This document shows, in pieces, positions 23,370-35,288 of a stretch of DNA of 64,000 nt (its first letter is position 1; the number at the start of each line of letters is the position of its first letter). Location of the stretch: assembly GCF_020080835.1 (NCBI RefSeq), contig NC_058166.1, positions 5,208,001 to 5,272,000 on the forward strand, written 5' to 3'. Under the pieces are notes generated by a model. The model saw only the letters and a program-made list of their open reading frames with translations. It searched no databases and was not told the DNA's origin. A program made the position numbers and the translations under genes. Origin of the DNA: Cotesia glomerata. Lineage: Eukaryota > Arthropoda > Insecta > Hymenoptera > Braconidae.

Positions 23370-23588
23370 AATGTCATATGGCCGCAAAGTGGCGATTTTC
23401 TGACAACGACGATGTTGCGATATGAGCTTAAGGTTCGTGGCGAGAATGTACGAAAACGGGCGTAATTTTAACATCCGAAACGAAGCCGATGATGGAAATT
23501 TACGCTCGTTTTCGTACATTCGCGTCAGAAACTTTAAAGCGAATATCGTCATTGCTAGAAAATCGCCACTTTGTGGCTATATGACATA
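23370..23588. repeat. 215-bp palindromic element
   Basis: The arms match along nearly the whole length. The outer pair is TGTCATATGGCCGCAAAGTG with its complement near 23570-23588, and the inner pair is ATGTACGAAAACGGGCGTAA with its complement near 23500-23520. It is rich in GC compared with the flanks. The two overlapping 71-76-codon frames it contains are mirror images of each other, not genes. Confidence 0.8.
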
Positions 23589-24258
23589 CAATATTTTTTG
23601 TTATTATCGCTCCATAAGTTTAACTTTTGAGGGATAGGAGGCAAATAATGACATATTCAAATTTTATGAAGTTTCACAAGGGCAAAAAAACTTAATTTTA
23701 TATTAATTATCTTTTTATTAATATTTATTTATGGCGTGGTTGTTCTTTTATTGACATTTATGTTATTTTATTAACATTAGGTCCGCTTCGTAATAAACTG
23801 CTAGCAGAGAAATAATTAGCGTCACTCAATAGTAGCTAAGTTTAAAATTTACTCAAAATCATCGGTCGGTACACGAGAATTTGATTTATTTCGTTCTAAA
23901 TTTCATCCGATTGCACAAGGACAGTACGGAAAAAAGGGGGAAGTAAACTTTGCGGCCTAAGCCGCGGAAAAAAGGCAGTATGGTAGAGTCTTTAGAAATG
24001 TGTATCTTTTCGGACGCCACCCAGCGCTCAAAAGTTGAAATTTTGGAGCGAGTATAACAAAAAACAACTATAGATGAATAACGCGAATTTTCAGCCGAAT
24101 TTGGTTTTTCGCAAATTTAGAAAACTTTTTTTCATCACAAAAGTTAATGTAGGAAAAATTTCAATTTCTTTAACTAGAAAATACAATTTTTGAAAATTTT
24201 CAACAAATTAATTTCTTTTTAGAGTAATGCCCATTTTTTGCAGAAGAAATTTTTCCTT
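23589..24258. other. Stretch without recognised features
   Basis: AT-rich. Nothing is seen beyond short repeats. Confidence 0.45.
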
Positions 24259-24990
24259 TCAGCGTGGAAAACAAAAATCTAGATTGGTATATTGGAATAA
24301 AATGATGCTCATCATTATATTAGTTGTTAGATCATAGATTTCTCCAGGTGTCATTGAGAGAATAATAATGACTGTGTATGTGTTAGCATCCCATAGAATC
24401 TCGTAACTATCTCTTGGGTATATTGCACCAGGTAACCACTTGATGTTTGAATTGTAGATTTTCACAACTCTCTGAACCGGACGGTGACTAGGTTGCCGTG
24501 TGGGCGACCGGAAATCGTATCTCCCTAACCGTCTTTGGAAGCTCTAGTCTCGAGATCGGAGAAGGACAGCGAGAGAACGGGTAAGAAAATAACCGTGATA
24601 CGATGGTGGTGGGATGTATCAGTATTAGTATTCTCGATTCCATCATCCACACGTCTCTCGTCTCTTTGAGTTTTATATGATTATAACTTATATCTAAAAA
24701 AAGTTATCTAATATCACTGCAGACTGTACTTTGATCTGTACCGAGAAGAAGTCTGAAAATTGCGGGTCATCGTACACAAACATTACGAAAAATGGTTGCC
24801 GAGAAATGTCATGTCCATAAGAAGAAGTTAGATGCTTCAGAATGGGGGTACGATGACCTCTGGGTCCTAGCGAAAGAGATAAAGAGAGAGAAAGGAAGAA
24901 ATGAAAAGAGTAAAAGTATAAACGATCTCTACTCTCTCTTGCTTCTCTTCGATGGTGAGAATATTCCACCCACTGTTTTGAGTCCACACC
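24259..24990 (-). other. GC-richer block, possible unrecognised coding exons
   Basis: Base composition rises clearly between about 24350 and 24990. On the - strand, 24694-24987 gives a protein-like stretch (ILKHLTSSYGHD, then QPFFVMFVYDDPQFSDFF), and 24259-24540 continues with IKWLPGAIYPRDSYEILWDA. On the + strand a 69-codon frame covers 24792-25001. No family is recognised in either direction. The + strand GAACGGGTAAG near 24580 could equally mark a 5' non-coding exon. I treat it only as a candidate. Confidence 0.2.
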
Positions 24991-26240
24991 TACGCTGTTA
25001 ATCTTTTAATGTTATTATAAAAACAACGGTAAAATAGGAAAAATTTTATAAATTATCATAATAACCACAACTTGATTTTAATTAATCGATTTCGATAGAC
25101 AATTTACATTAAAGATAAATTTTTTTATTTTTTAAATATATTATCATTAATATTTTAATAAAAGTTGATTAGGACAGAAACCAAACACGAAAAAATAAAT
25201 AAATGAAAATAAAAAAGTTAAAAAGGGCGAAAGCAGGCTTTTAGTTATAGAAAGGTGATGACCTCGATCGTACATGGCGTGCGCCGTTTTCGTCTTACCC
25301 CGTCCTCTACTTAATCCATGTGGTTACTGCTGCTGGTTGCTTGCTTGTCGCAACCCACGCTGCCCTACTGTCAATTATATTTATTATTTCATTCATACCC
25401 ACTGTTGGTCCTTGCCATGCCCATTCACGAGTAGACAGGGAACGTGCGCAGGAGAAAGATGCTGGAAATAAGATATTTTTTAATTTTTAACTTACCAAGA
25501 TAAACAAATGGTTATTGTGAAAAATGATACTTTTTTCTGTAATCTAAATTTTATTTTTATCGTGATTAATGATATTTTTTTTAATTTTTCCTGAATTGGT
25601 TACGATTATTAGAATGATATCATTATAGGCATGTTAATCCGTGAAAAACTAGTTTTCACTGCAAAATTTATCGACCTGTATTTTTTTCGATATTGCTACT
25701 CTTTTTGTTTTACACTAAGTAAGCCGCAAGGTTTTTTTTTCAGACAACTTTTTTTTTTTATCATATCTTCTGTGTATAAATTGGATTTTTAACAATTTAG
25801 AGCGCAATTAATTTTTCAAAGACGAATTTAAAAAAACATAAAAATTGAAAGATTTTGTGCATGTTTTTATTGCTAACTTGCTTACTAGTTTACTAACTTT
25901 TTAGAAAATTTATTAGGGTCATAACAAAAATTTTAAACGTTCATCAGTACTACCTTTTCGATGCACTTATAAAAATTACGTGAATCAGAGAATTTTTTTA
26001 AATATTATTTGTTATGATATCTACTTTAATAATATAAATGTGGTAATTTTAAATTTAAAAAATACTGATCTGCCATAAGGTTGTATGTTGACAATCTAAT
26101 TTTTAATGGTTAATAACTTTTTGAAATAATCGATAATGAATTTTCAATTTTTGAAACATTTTACATACCTATAAAACCCATGTAAAAAAAATTGTGAATG
26201 AATGAAAAAAATATTCTATAAATTAACTTTGAAATAAATC
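24991..26240. other. Stretch without a supported gene
   Basis: Mostly AT-rich. A second GC-richer block lies at about 25230-25480 with no convincing frame. Nothing is recognised. Confidence 0.45.
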
Positions 26241-26399
26241 TACAGCTGTGCAAGAATAAATTATCTTCCCTAAAATCATTTAAAAAACGTTTCAAAACTG
26301 TCCTAAAAATGTTCCAAAGTTATCCTAACATTGTCCTAAAAATGTTCAAAAATTTTCCTAAAATTGTCCCAAAAATGTTCCAAAATTTTCCTAAAAATA
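26241..26399. repeat. Duplicated block, first copy
   Basis: It begins TACAGCTGTGCAAGAATAAA and runs into about five iterations of a roughly 20-bp word AATTGTCCTAAAAATGTTCC. A related block starts TACAGCTGCAGCACATGTGG at 26922. The two are diverged direct repeats with MITEs between them. Confidence 0.65.
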
Positions 26400-26726
26400 C
26401 AGTCGAGTCGCGTTACATGGAAATAACAAGATGACACTGGATATCATCCCAGATTATACTCAGTGATATCTGTGGTGAAAAAGATTTCAGATAGTAGCTA
26501 GAAAAATCCAGACTATACTGCTTAATATCTGGACTATACTCATTGTAATCTGGATTATACTAGCTACTATCTGAAATTTTTTTTCACTCAGTATAATCTG
26601 GGATGATATCCAGTATCATCTTGTTATTTCCGTGTATGAGTCCGGCTTGTTTTCTTTTATTTTTTTAAACCAGACTTGCGTTAATATAAGAGAGACACAA
26701 AGAGAACTCATAACGCGACTCAACTG
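26400..26726. mobile_element. pogo-like MITE, split by another MITE
   Basis: The ends CAGTCGAGTCGCGTTA and TAACGCGACTCAACTG are inverted and flanked by TA (26398-26399, 26727-26728). The first bases CAG..CTG and the TA site fit pogo/Tc1-mariner. A second MITE sits in its internal TA (26417-26634). The original length was about 107 bp. Confidence 0.85.
26417..26634. mobile_element. MITE nested in a pogo-like MITE
   Basis: The ends are CATGGAAATAACAAGATGAC and GTCATC-type complement closing TTGTTATTTCCGTG, with TA on both sides. The interior repeats ATCTGGATTATACT/AGTATAATCTGG. Confidence 0.9.
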
Positions 26727-26768
26727 TATCCAAAAAATATTCCATCCATTAATTTTGGGACAAATCTA

Positions 26769-26920
26769 CTCTCTTAAATCGAAATAGTGACTATAGTGAC
26801 TATTCACTATTTTTTCAGTCCAGAGTAGATCACTAATTCAAATAGTGGTATACTTTTCACTACTAAATAGTGAATAGTCACTATTTCATAGTCGAAAGTC
26901 ACTATTTCGATTTAAGAGAG
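26769..26920. mobile_element. 152-bp MITE with AATAGTGACTATT words
   Basis: The ends CTCTCTTAAATCGAAATAGT and ACTATTTCGATTTAAGAGAG are inverted. TA lies on both sides. The interior repeats ATAGTGAATAGTCACTAT-type words. Confidence 0.85.
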
Positions 26921-26921
26921 T

Positions 26922-27340
26922 ACAGCTGCAGCACATGTGGAAAAATAAATTAGCACTTCTTAAATCATTTAAAAATCATTTCAAAAATATCCTATGAAAG
27001 TTCCAAAATTGTTCTAAATATATTATAAATTTGTTTTCAAAACATTCTAAAATTGTCCTAAAAATATTCCAAAATTGTCCAAAAAATATTACAAAATTAT
27101 TCTAAAATTTGTTCTCAAATTATTGAAGAAATGTTTCACAAAGGATTTTAAGGACAAAATTTTAACAAAATTGTTTAAAATAAAACGCGTTGATTCTTAA
27201 ATTATCTTGGAAGTATTCCGAAAATCTAAAAAAAAAAAATACTTAAAATTGACAAAAAAGTTCTTAAAATGCACTATTTGAAAATATCCGATTATTTAAT
27301 GTTATGTCTCAAAATTGTCCAAAAAATGATCCTTATTGTG
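26922..27340. repeat. Duplicated block, second copy, with a roughly 20-bp degenerate tandem
   Basis: This is related to 26241-26399 and carries further iterations of AAAATTGTCCTAAAAATATTCC. Copies are diverged by substitutions and small indels. Confidence 0.6.
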
Positions 27341-27626
27341 TCACGTTTGAATGTCCACACTCGGGACAATTTTTTTTTACACGGGAAGATATGGAAAAAA
27401 AACTACTTTGATTCATAATTTTAATTAATATTTATTGCTATTATTACTATTGCAGTTATTACTATTATAATTATTATTATTATTTTAATTATTACTTGCA
27501 ATATTATTTAATTATTACTGTTATAACTGAATGAGTTTAATAAATAAATAAATAAATTTAATTAATATTTAAATAAAATTTTTTAAGATTGTGTTTGAGC
27601 ATCAAAAAATTTTTTTGTTTTTGACT
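27341..27626. other. AT-rich stretch, nothing recognised
   Basis: ATT-type simple sequence; no gene. Confidence 0.5.
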
Positions 27627-27674
27627 GGGGGGCTCCGCCCCCCAACCCCCGCCGGGGCTTCGCCCCTGGACCCC
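27627..27674. repeat. GC cluster with two hairpins
   Basis: A 48-bp block is almost all G and C in an AT-rich region. GGGGGG-CTCCG-CCCCCC (27627-27643) and GGGGC-TTC-GCCCC (27654-27666) each form a hairpin. No flanking duplication is obvious. Confidence 0.85.
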
Positions 27675-28647
27675 TATTTTGTCCTTTACCATATCATAAA
27701 AGTTCAAAATAATATTCTTTATATAGTTAATTTCATAGTTTACGCTGTATCATTGTTTTGCCCGGGTTAACCTCTTATTTGATTATAATAATTTCCTACT
27801 TAATAAAATTTTGCGAACTTTTGGCTTGGTAGGAGAAAAAATAGTATGTACTCCACGAAAAAAAGCAGGACATTTTACCCCGCATGTTTGCTACCCGACG
27901 AAAATCTTTTTAACTAATGTAATATAATTTCAAAATGAAAGTTATTACAAGTTTTCTAAGTGAAGTTTTCATATTGAAATTATAGAAATAAAGAAAATAT
28001 TACATAATATTTTTCATTTTAATAATTACACAACATTAACGATGTTAATACTTTTACGATACCTTTTTTGTCTAACTTACTTTATATGTATCCATCATTC
28101 TTTATATTAATTATATAACGAATCGTCTCATTTCTTCACCTATCAGATAGTTGATGTCCTTCACACCCTCAATTTCATTTTAATTATGTCTTGAAATCTC
28201 GGCGTAAGCGAATTCTCTAATTTATCAATTAGCGTGGTAAATATTTTGTGAGATGAGACAAAGTCTTTTGATTTCTGGTTGTTAATGAAATAATAAATAG
28301 ATATATTAATTAATATAATTATAGTGGTAGTAAAAATAAAAAACTAAATAGTATTAATAGCTTATACTAAAAGAAAAAATTTCTTTTGAAAAAAATGAGC
28401 AATGTTTTAGTAAGAAATCAATTTGTTGAAAATTTCAAACAATTTCATTTCTGAGCTGAAGAAATAAAAATTTTATTGTTAAAAAAAAGTTTTTTCAATT
28501 TAGAAAAAAAACAATTTAAATAGACAGCTTGTGAATTAACATCAAAATTTTTTTCCCAAATCTAGAAGACTTTTGTTCAACAAGAAGGTTACTGTGAGAG
28601 AAATTTTTATTTCTTCAGTTAAGAAGTAATAATATATTGGGTGACTA
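27675..28647. other. AT-rich stretch without a gene
   Basis: No open frame or element ends are recognised. Confidence 0.5.
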
Positions 28648-28741
28648 GGGATGAAACAAAACGATTTCAGACCAGAGTGAAGTTGCCTGCCCGAGCGAAG
28701 CGAGGGCTGGCATCACTCGGTCTGAAATCGTGTTTCATCCC
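28648..28741. repeat. Hairpin element C
   Basis: The arms GGGATGAAACAAAACGATTT and AAATCGTGTTTCATCCC continue inward to ACC(AGAGTGA)/TCACTCGGT. They surround the loop CCGAGCGAAGCGAGGG. It resembles elements A and B in size and in the GC-rich loop. Confidence 0.8.
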
Positions 28742-28756
28742 GCGCCACACATTATA

Positions 28757-29205
28757 TTTTTCATATAAGTTGCATTAAAAATGCTAGTTTCAATGTCTGG
28801 AGCCAACCAGAACTAGATAGTTTCAGATGAACAACGAAAATACCATTTTATTATGAAACTTATAATAAAATAGAAAGTAATAGTTTATTTTTTACCAAAC
28901 ATTATTCGTAAATTGACAAGTTTTCTTTTATCATTCTTATTTATGCTTAATAACAGAATTATGATATGTCAGTACAGTTTAACGGTTAGAATGACAATTA
29001 TAAAGGTATAAAATAAACAAACAATTGATAGGATTGAAAATAAAGCTGCAACTTCACCTCGCGGACAGAAAATCGTCATTTTCTGTCCGCCGGGAAGAAA
29101 TAATTGATACCTGCCCGGCACAGTCGCATTGGTTTGAAATTGTCTAGTTTCGGTTGGCTCAACAGACATTGAAACTCACATTTTCAATGCAGGTTATATG
29201 AAAAA
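28757..29205. mobile_element. 450-bp TIR element with central hairpin
   Basis: The inverted ends of about 70 bp start TTTTTCATATAAGTTGCATT and close with the complement near 29190-29205. A perfect 13-bp hairpin, GCGGACAGAAAAT-CGTC-ATTTTCTGTCCGC, sits at 29061-29090. There is no coding frame of substance. Confidence 0.8.
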
Positions 29206-30577
29206 TTATTTAAAATTTTCAACAAATTAATTTCTCATCACAACAATATCCACTTTTTTTGAAATATATTTTTTCGCTCAGTGACTTAGTACGTCTAAAT
29301 ACATTCTAATAAACGATTGAGTTTAAAAAAAAATTATTTCTGACCATAAAATTAACGAGATTAAATTTTTTGATTATTTCTTTAAAAATAAAATTTCAAA
29401 AATAAAAATTTTTTACATAAATTATGAAAAATTGACACTTAAAGAAATATATTTTTTTTTTTTTTTTTCAATTCGATTGTTTTCACATGTAAAATATGAG
29501 AAATCACAACATTTATGTGAATATATGTTATTTAAAAATGTCAATAATAATTTTTAGTTGACATTTAATTTTTACAACACTGAAATATACTTCCAAAATA
29601 TTGACAGAACTTCTCTTTAACTTGACAATCGTAATTAGAAGTTTATGAGCTTTACGAATTTATATACCAATGATATTGATTTGGAACTTTATGAGCTTAT
29701 AAACAGCAGGAAGTTTAAGGGTCGACCAGTAAAGTAAGCCATTTGTCAAATTCTCAAATAAATTTCTAATCAAATTATGTAATTATTTATCTATTTACAG
29801 ACAAAATTCAATAAAAAGTTTACGCCTCTGAATATTCTAAAAGAAAACATTGATTATTACTTAATATTTTCTTTAAAACTCCGCTCTTATATGCCCCAAG
29901 AATAAAAATACTATAAATTCATCCCAATCGGATTAGTCAAATTTAAAGAAAAAACATGTTTTTTTTGTTCAATCTTCATTTTATTACTCGGACCCCACAG
30001 GTTGTAGGGGCGTGATACTCTCGAGATCTCAGTAAGCATTTCTTTTTATTATTCTTACACAGGTGTGTACTTCATCATTAAAAACAGGTAAACTATTCAT
30101 CCATAAATCTTACACTCAATAAGATCTAAGCTTTGATAAATTCTTTAGATTGTGACATATAACTAATTTCTTTCAGATTATATTTTAAAGTAGACGTTAT
30201 TCAAACTAAATTAACTCATAGACACTCATGCTAGAAACTTCGAATTGATATCGTAAACACACTTAGAAAATTTATTAAGATATTGATTTAATTAACAAAT
30301 TAATATAGAAAATAGCAACCTGCAATCGCTATACGACTGCCGAGATTTACGGATTATCAATAAGAAAATTTTGGCTTAATGATTTTTTTATATTTATAAA
30401 CACTATACATAGTTTGGGTACTTTTGAAATAAATTTTAAAAATAATGGTGCTATCACAGGATCAATTAAAAATAATTTAATCGACAAATTTGACGGAACA
30501 AATTTATAGAGCCAAAGAACTATTCAGAACTCATCCAAAAACTTAACATAAAAATTGACTATCACTGAAAAATATAA
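29206..30577. other. AT-rich stretch without a gene
   Basis: Nothing is recognised beyond simple sequence. Confidence 0.5.
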
Positions 30578-30716
30578 TCCCGCTGAGAAAATCGATATTT
30601 TCTAAAATCGGAAAGTTATTGGTTTTACCCCGTTTTTCGAAAATCGAGATTTCAACAGATCTCGACGTTTTGAAGCCCTTAGAAGCTTTCCTGACTATTT
30701 ATACGATGATGTCCGT

Positions 30717-30777
<61 letters not shown>

Positions 30778-31440
30778 CCTCTCATAACTTTTGAACGGCT
30801 TAACCGATTTTATCGCGGTTGGTGCCATTCGAAAGGGCTTGACCAAACTTAGATTTTTTATATACTTTGGAATGATTCGGACTGGTAGATTTTGAGAAAT
30901 AACAAAAAAACTATAAAAAAAAATTTTTTCAAATGTGGTTTTTTTGGAATAACTTTTAAACGGCTCTGCCGATCAATTCCAAAAACTAATCAGCCCTCAA
31001 CATCAAAAAACCACGTCGATCACCGCTAGTCCGGTCGAAATCGGTTAATTTGTTCGTGAGTTATCGTTGTCGAAAGAAAACCCAAAAAAGTGTTTTTTTG
31101 GAATTACTTGAGAATTTCTAATTGAATCAGTTTAAACTTACGAATTATTTGTGAGGCTTAAAAAATGCGTCGAATGCCGCCAACCGCGTGAAAATCGGTT
31201 CATTTATTCAAAAGTTATTGCTATTTGAAAATTCAAAAAAGAGTGTTTCATTAAACTTTTGAGCTCGAAGAGATCAAAAGCATACAAAAGCTATTTTTTT
31301 GAGCTTGGAGAGCTCAAAATAACACACAAATTGTATTTATGAGCTCGAAGAGCTCAAAAACGTCATAAGTGCAATTTTAAGCGTTTAAGTATAGAATTCG
31401 CGGGAAGTTGCAGGGATGGCCTTCAGGGTCAACCGTTTTT
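30578..31440 (-). repeat. CA-bearing interspersed repeat, copy 2
   Basis: Reverse orientation relative to 1396-2672 and 32166-32972. It ends with CCTTCAGGGTCAACCGTTTT and contains a (GT)28 run (30719-30774) and the GAGCTC-rich part (31257-31355). With copy 3 it forms a large inverted pair around a 725-bp spacer. Confidence 0.8.
30719..30774. repeat. (GT)28 microsatellite
   Basis: A pure GT run at the place homologous to the AC run of copies 1 and 3. Confidence 0.98.
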
Positions 31441-32165
31441 CAAATTTTTTTTATTCTCTTAATTATCTAGATGTATTTGTTGAGACTAATTTCTGTATCA
31501 CAAAAGTCACTCAATTTATTTTAAATATTAATAAAGTCAGTTTTGACAAACCTTTCGGATTACAGCAACAAAATGATTCTTATCATTTAATTCTGTCAAA
31601 AGAAACAAACATCATTTATAAAAATTTTCTTTACTTAAGCTTGAGCGTTCAGTAGAAACGACAAATATAACCGTTTTTCGGGCCTAAAAATTGATTTCAA
31701 TGTTTTAATTTTGACAGTAGTTTTATCTTTCTATTTTCTATTTTTAAAGTTAATAACATTTCGATTTTATTTTACAATGACATAAAATTTAGTTTATTAA
31801 AAACATTCTTATATTTTCTTCGTGCTTCATAATTATTATAATTTATTTTATAGTATTTAATATCTTGCATAGTGATAACCATAATCACAGTTTAAAAATT
31901 TCGTTACCTGATTTATCAAAGTTATTAGTTATTACTCAGCATTTTCAGTTGATTTTATTTTTTCTCTAACCATGGGATATTTTTTTTTAACTTGGGAAAA
32001 TTTTTTCTAGAATAATTTAGGATTTAAATTTTTAACATAAAAACAAAAAAAAGAGAAGAGAGACTGTATTATTTAAAGTTTGTCTATAAAAAAACAATGT
32101 CTCTAATTATTGATAAAAATTTTACTGCAATCCTTGTCAGTAGCGCAAAACTAAATAAAAAAATT
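31441..32165. other. Spacer between inverted repeat copies
   Basis: AT-rich. A 79-codon frame at 31416-31655 starts inside the repeat and has no recognised domain. Nothing is supported. Confidence 0.45.
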
Positions 32166-32972
32166 AGGAAAACGGTTGACCCTGAAGGCCATCCCTGCAA
32201 CTTCTCGCTACTTTCGTAATTAAGCGCTCAAAATTGCACTTATTACATTTTTGAACTCGAAGAGCTCAAAAATATAATTTTCGTATAGTTTTGAGCTCTC
32301 CAAGCTCAAAAGTCTGATAAAAGTTTAATAAAACACTATTTTTTGAATTTTCAAACCGCAATAACTTTTGAATAAATAAACCGATTGTCACGCGGTTGGC
32401 AGCATTCGACGCAGTTTTTCAAATTCTATGATACATTATCAAACACAAACTGATAAGACTAGAAGTTTCGGTTTAATTCGAAAAAAACAATTTTTTCGAT
32501 TTCTTTCGTCAACGATAACTCAAGAACGAATCAACCAATTTTGACCAGATTGGTGGCGATCGACGTGGTTTTTTGATGTTAAGAGCTAATTAGTTTTTGG
32601 AATTGATCGGTCGAGACGGTTGAAAGTTATTAAAAAAAAACCAAATTTAGAAAAATTTTTTTTCGCAGTTTTGTTAATATTTCTTAAAATCTATCGGTCC
32701 GAATTGGTCCAACTTGTATTCAAAATCTAAGTTCAGTCGAACCCTTTCGAATGGCACCAACCGCGATCAAATCGGTCAAGCCGTTCAAAAGTTATGAGAG
32801 GTTTACATACATCCACACACACACACACACACACACCATCACGGGAATAGTCATGAAAGCTTCCTAGGACCTCAAAACGTCGAGATCTGATGAAAACTCG
32901 ATTTTCGAAAAACGGGGTAAAAACAATAACTTCCCGATTTTTGAAAATTTTCAATTTTCTTAACGGGAAGTA
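32166..32972 (+). repeat. CA-bearing interspersed repeat, copy 3
   Basis: Starts AGGAAAACGGTTGACCCTGA and ends CTTAACGGGAAGTAAAAA. It has a short (CA)n at about 32814-32836. It shows AACACTATTTTTTGAATTTT where copy 1 holds its MITE, which gives the empty site. Confidence 0.82.
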
Positions 32973-33004
32973 AAAAATAAATAAAAAGATTAGATCAAAA
33001 AAGT

Positions 33005-35288
33005 GATGAACAAATATACAATGCCTTTCAATGATTCGTACCGGTCAAGAATTTTACGGAAAATGGAAACATCAAAATTTGGCCAACTCTAAATAAAGAA
33101 ATCACTAAGTAAAAAATTTATATAAATATTATATTAGAAATAATAAAAAAATTATTTGTCTAAATAAGAATAATTCAAAATTTCAATAATAATAAAGGTA
33201 GTAATGTAGAAATTTAGTTACCAAAAAAATTGGAATTATTTTAAACAATATAAGCATAAAATTATAAAATTTAAAAATAAGATATCTATGAAATTAGACA
33301 AATCATAAAACAAACAAGTGAAATGACAGATATTTAAAAAAATGGAGAAAAATAAATTTAGACAACTCAATAAAAAGACAATTGAAAATTTAGAAATATA
33401 AAAAAATTGACAGTTTTAATTATTCGTAAGCTTAAAAAATAGCTATCTCTAAATATAGACCTGTAAATTTAGATATCTTTAATTTTGGACATCTCTAAAT
33501 ATTTACAAATATAAATTTTTACAATTCATAACAAAGACGATTAAAAACATAGTAATCATACAAAATAAGTACTAAGAAATTTAAAATACAAAAGATAGCT
33601 AGAAATTAATTAATTTTCCTGTGACCGCTGCTCCAGGAAGTTGTAAAGTTATTTGCGATCAATTGTCCTGTTATTTTTAAAACACACCAAGATTTTGCTT
33701 TTAATCTTAGTAAAAAATATTTTCGAGGACCCGGAACTACCAACAGCTCCTGTGACCGCTGCTCCAGGAACTCGTAAAGTTATTTGCGTTCGATTGTCCT
33801 GTAATCTAAAAAATACACCAAGATTTTGCTTTTAATCTTGGTAAAAAATATTCATGTAGACCCGAAACTACTAACAGCTCTTGTGACCGCTGCCCTAGGA
33901 AGTTGTAGTTATTTTCGATCGATTGTCCTGTAATTTTAAAAACCGGCAGAGATTTTACTTTGTCTAAAAGAGATTGTCTAAAAGACAATCGATCAAAAAT
34001 AACCTACAACTTCCTGGAGCAGCGGTCACAGGAGCTGTTGGCAGTATCGGGTCTACGTAACTATTTTTTACCAAGATTAAAAGCAAAATCTTGGTGTGTT
34101 TTCAAAATGACAGGACAATCGAACGCAAATAACTTTACAACCTCCTGGGGCAGCGGTCACAGGAGCTGTTGAGATCAGATGTATTTTTCACCAAGATTAA
34201 AAGCAAAATCTTGCTGTTTTTAAAATTAAAAGACAGTCGATCAAAAATAACCTACAACTTCCTGGAGCAACGGTCATAGGAGCTGTTGGCAGTTTCGGGT
34301 CTACGTAAATATTTTTCACCAAGATTAAAAGCAAAATCTCTGTGGGTTTTTTAAATTAAAAGACAATCGATCACAAATAACTTTACAACTTCCTGGGGCA
34401 GCGGTCACAGGAGCTGTTGGTAGTTTCGGGTATACATAAATATTTTTTACCAAGATTAAAAAGCAAAATCTTGGTGTATTTTTTAGATTACAGGACAATC
34501 GAACGCAAATAACTTTACAACTTCCTGGAGCAGCGGTCACAGGAGCTGTCGGTAGTTCCGGGTCCTCGAAAATATTTTTTACTAAGATTAAAAGCAAAAT
34601 CTTGGTGTGTTTTAAAAATAACAGAACAATTGATGGCAAATAACTTCATAACTTCCTGGAGCAGCGGTCACAGGAAAATTAATTAATTTCTAGCTATCTT
34701 TTGTATTTTAAATTTCTTAGTACTTATTTTGTATGATTACTATGTTTTTAATCGTCTTTGTTATGAATTGTAAAAATTTATATTTGTAAATATTTAGAAT
34801 GTCCAAAATTAAAGATATCTAAATTTACAGGTCTATATTTAGAGATGGCTATTTTTTAAGTTTACGAATAATTAAAACTGTCAATTTTTTTATATTTCTA
34901 AATTTTCAATTGTCTTTTTATTGACTTGTCTAAATTTATTCTTCTTCATTTTTTTAAATATCTGTCATTTCACTTGTTTGTTTTATGATTTGTCTAATTT
35001 CATAGATATCTTATTTTTAAATTTTATAATTTTATGCTTATACTTTTTAAATTAATTCCAATTCTTTTGGTAACTAAATTTCTACATTACTACCTTTATT
35101 ATTATTGAAATTTTGAATTATCCTTATTTAGACAAATAATTTTTTTATTATTTCTAATATAATATTTATATAAATTTTTTACTTAGTGATTTCTTTATTT
35201 AGAGTTGGCCAAATTTTGATGTTTCCATTTTCCGTAAAATTCTTGACCGGTACGAATCATTGAAAGGCATTGTATATATTTGTTGATA
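33005..35288. mobile_element. 2.3-kb foldback element with a central tandem array
   Basis: The outer arms (about 33005-33615 and 34680-35288) are inverted copies over about 600 bp with few differences, for example CAAATATACAATGCCTTTCA against TGAAAGGCATTGTATATATT. Inside lie units of about 130 bp: three in one orientation (33617-33957) and six in the other (33985-34680). A centre of about 30 bp holds AGATTGTCTAAAAGACAATC. Long subterminal tandem repeats in inverted arms are the architecture of FB-type foldback transposons. No transposase is present. Confidence 0.88.
33617..34680. repeat. Array of about 130-bp repeats in two orientations
   Basis: Core word TGTGACCGCTGCTCCAGGAA at about 33618, 33750 and 33881, and its complement at about 34009, 34139, 34258, 34388, 34522 and 34650. 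Each unit also has AGATTTTGCTTTTAATCTTG. The frames of 60-104 codons across it are repeat translations (period about 43 codons) and are not called as genes. Confidence 0.9.

Noticed and set aside
23322..23637. Overlapping frames of 71-76 codons on both strands
   Set aside because: They fall in a palindromic element and mirror each other.
34325..34639. 104-codon frame with repeated APVTAAPGSCKVIC peptide
   Set aside because: It is the tandem array translated; the period is about 43 codons and there is no start context or domain.
33617..34680. CRISPR-like regular repeats
   Set aside because: Units are about 130 bp, have no unique spacers, occur in both orientations and lie in a foldback element of a eukaryotic genome.
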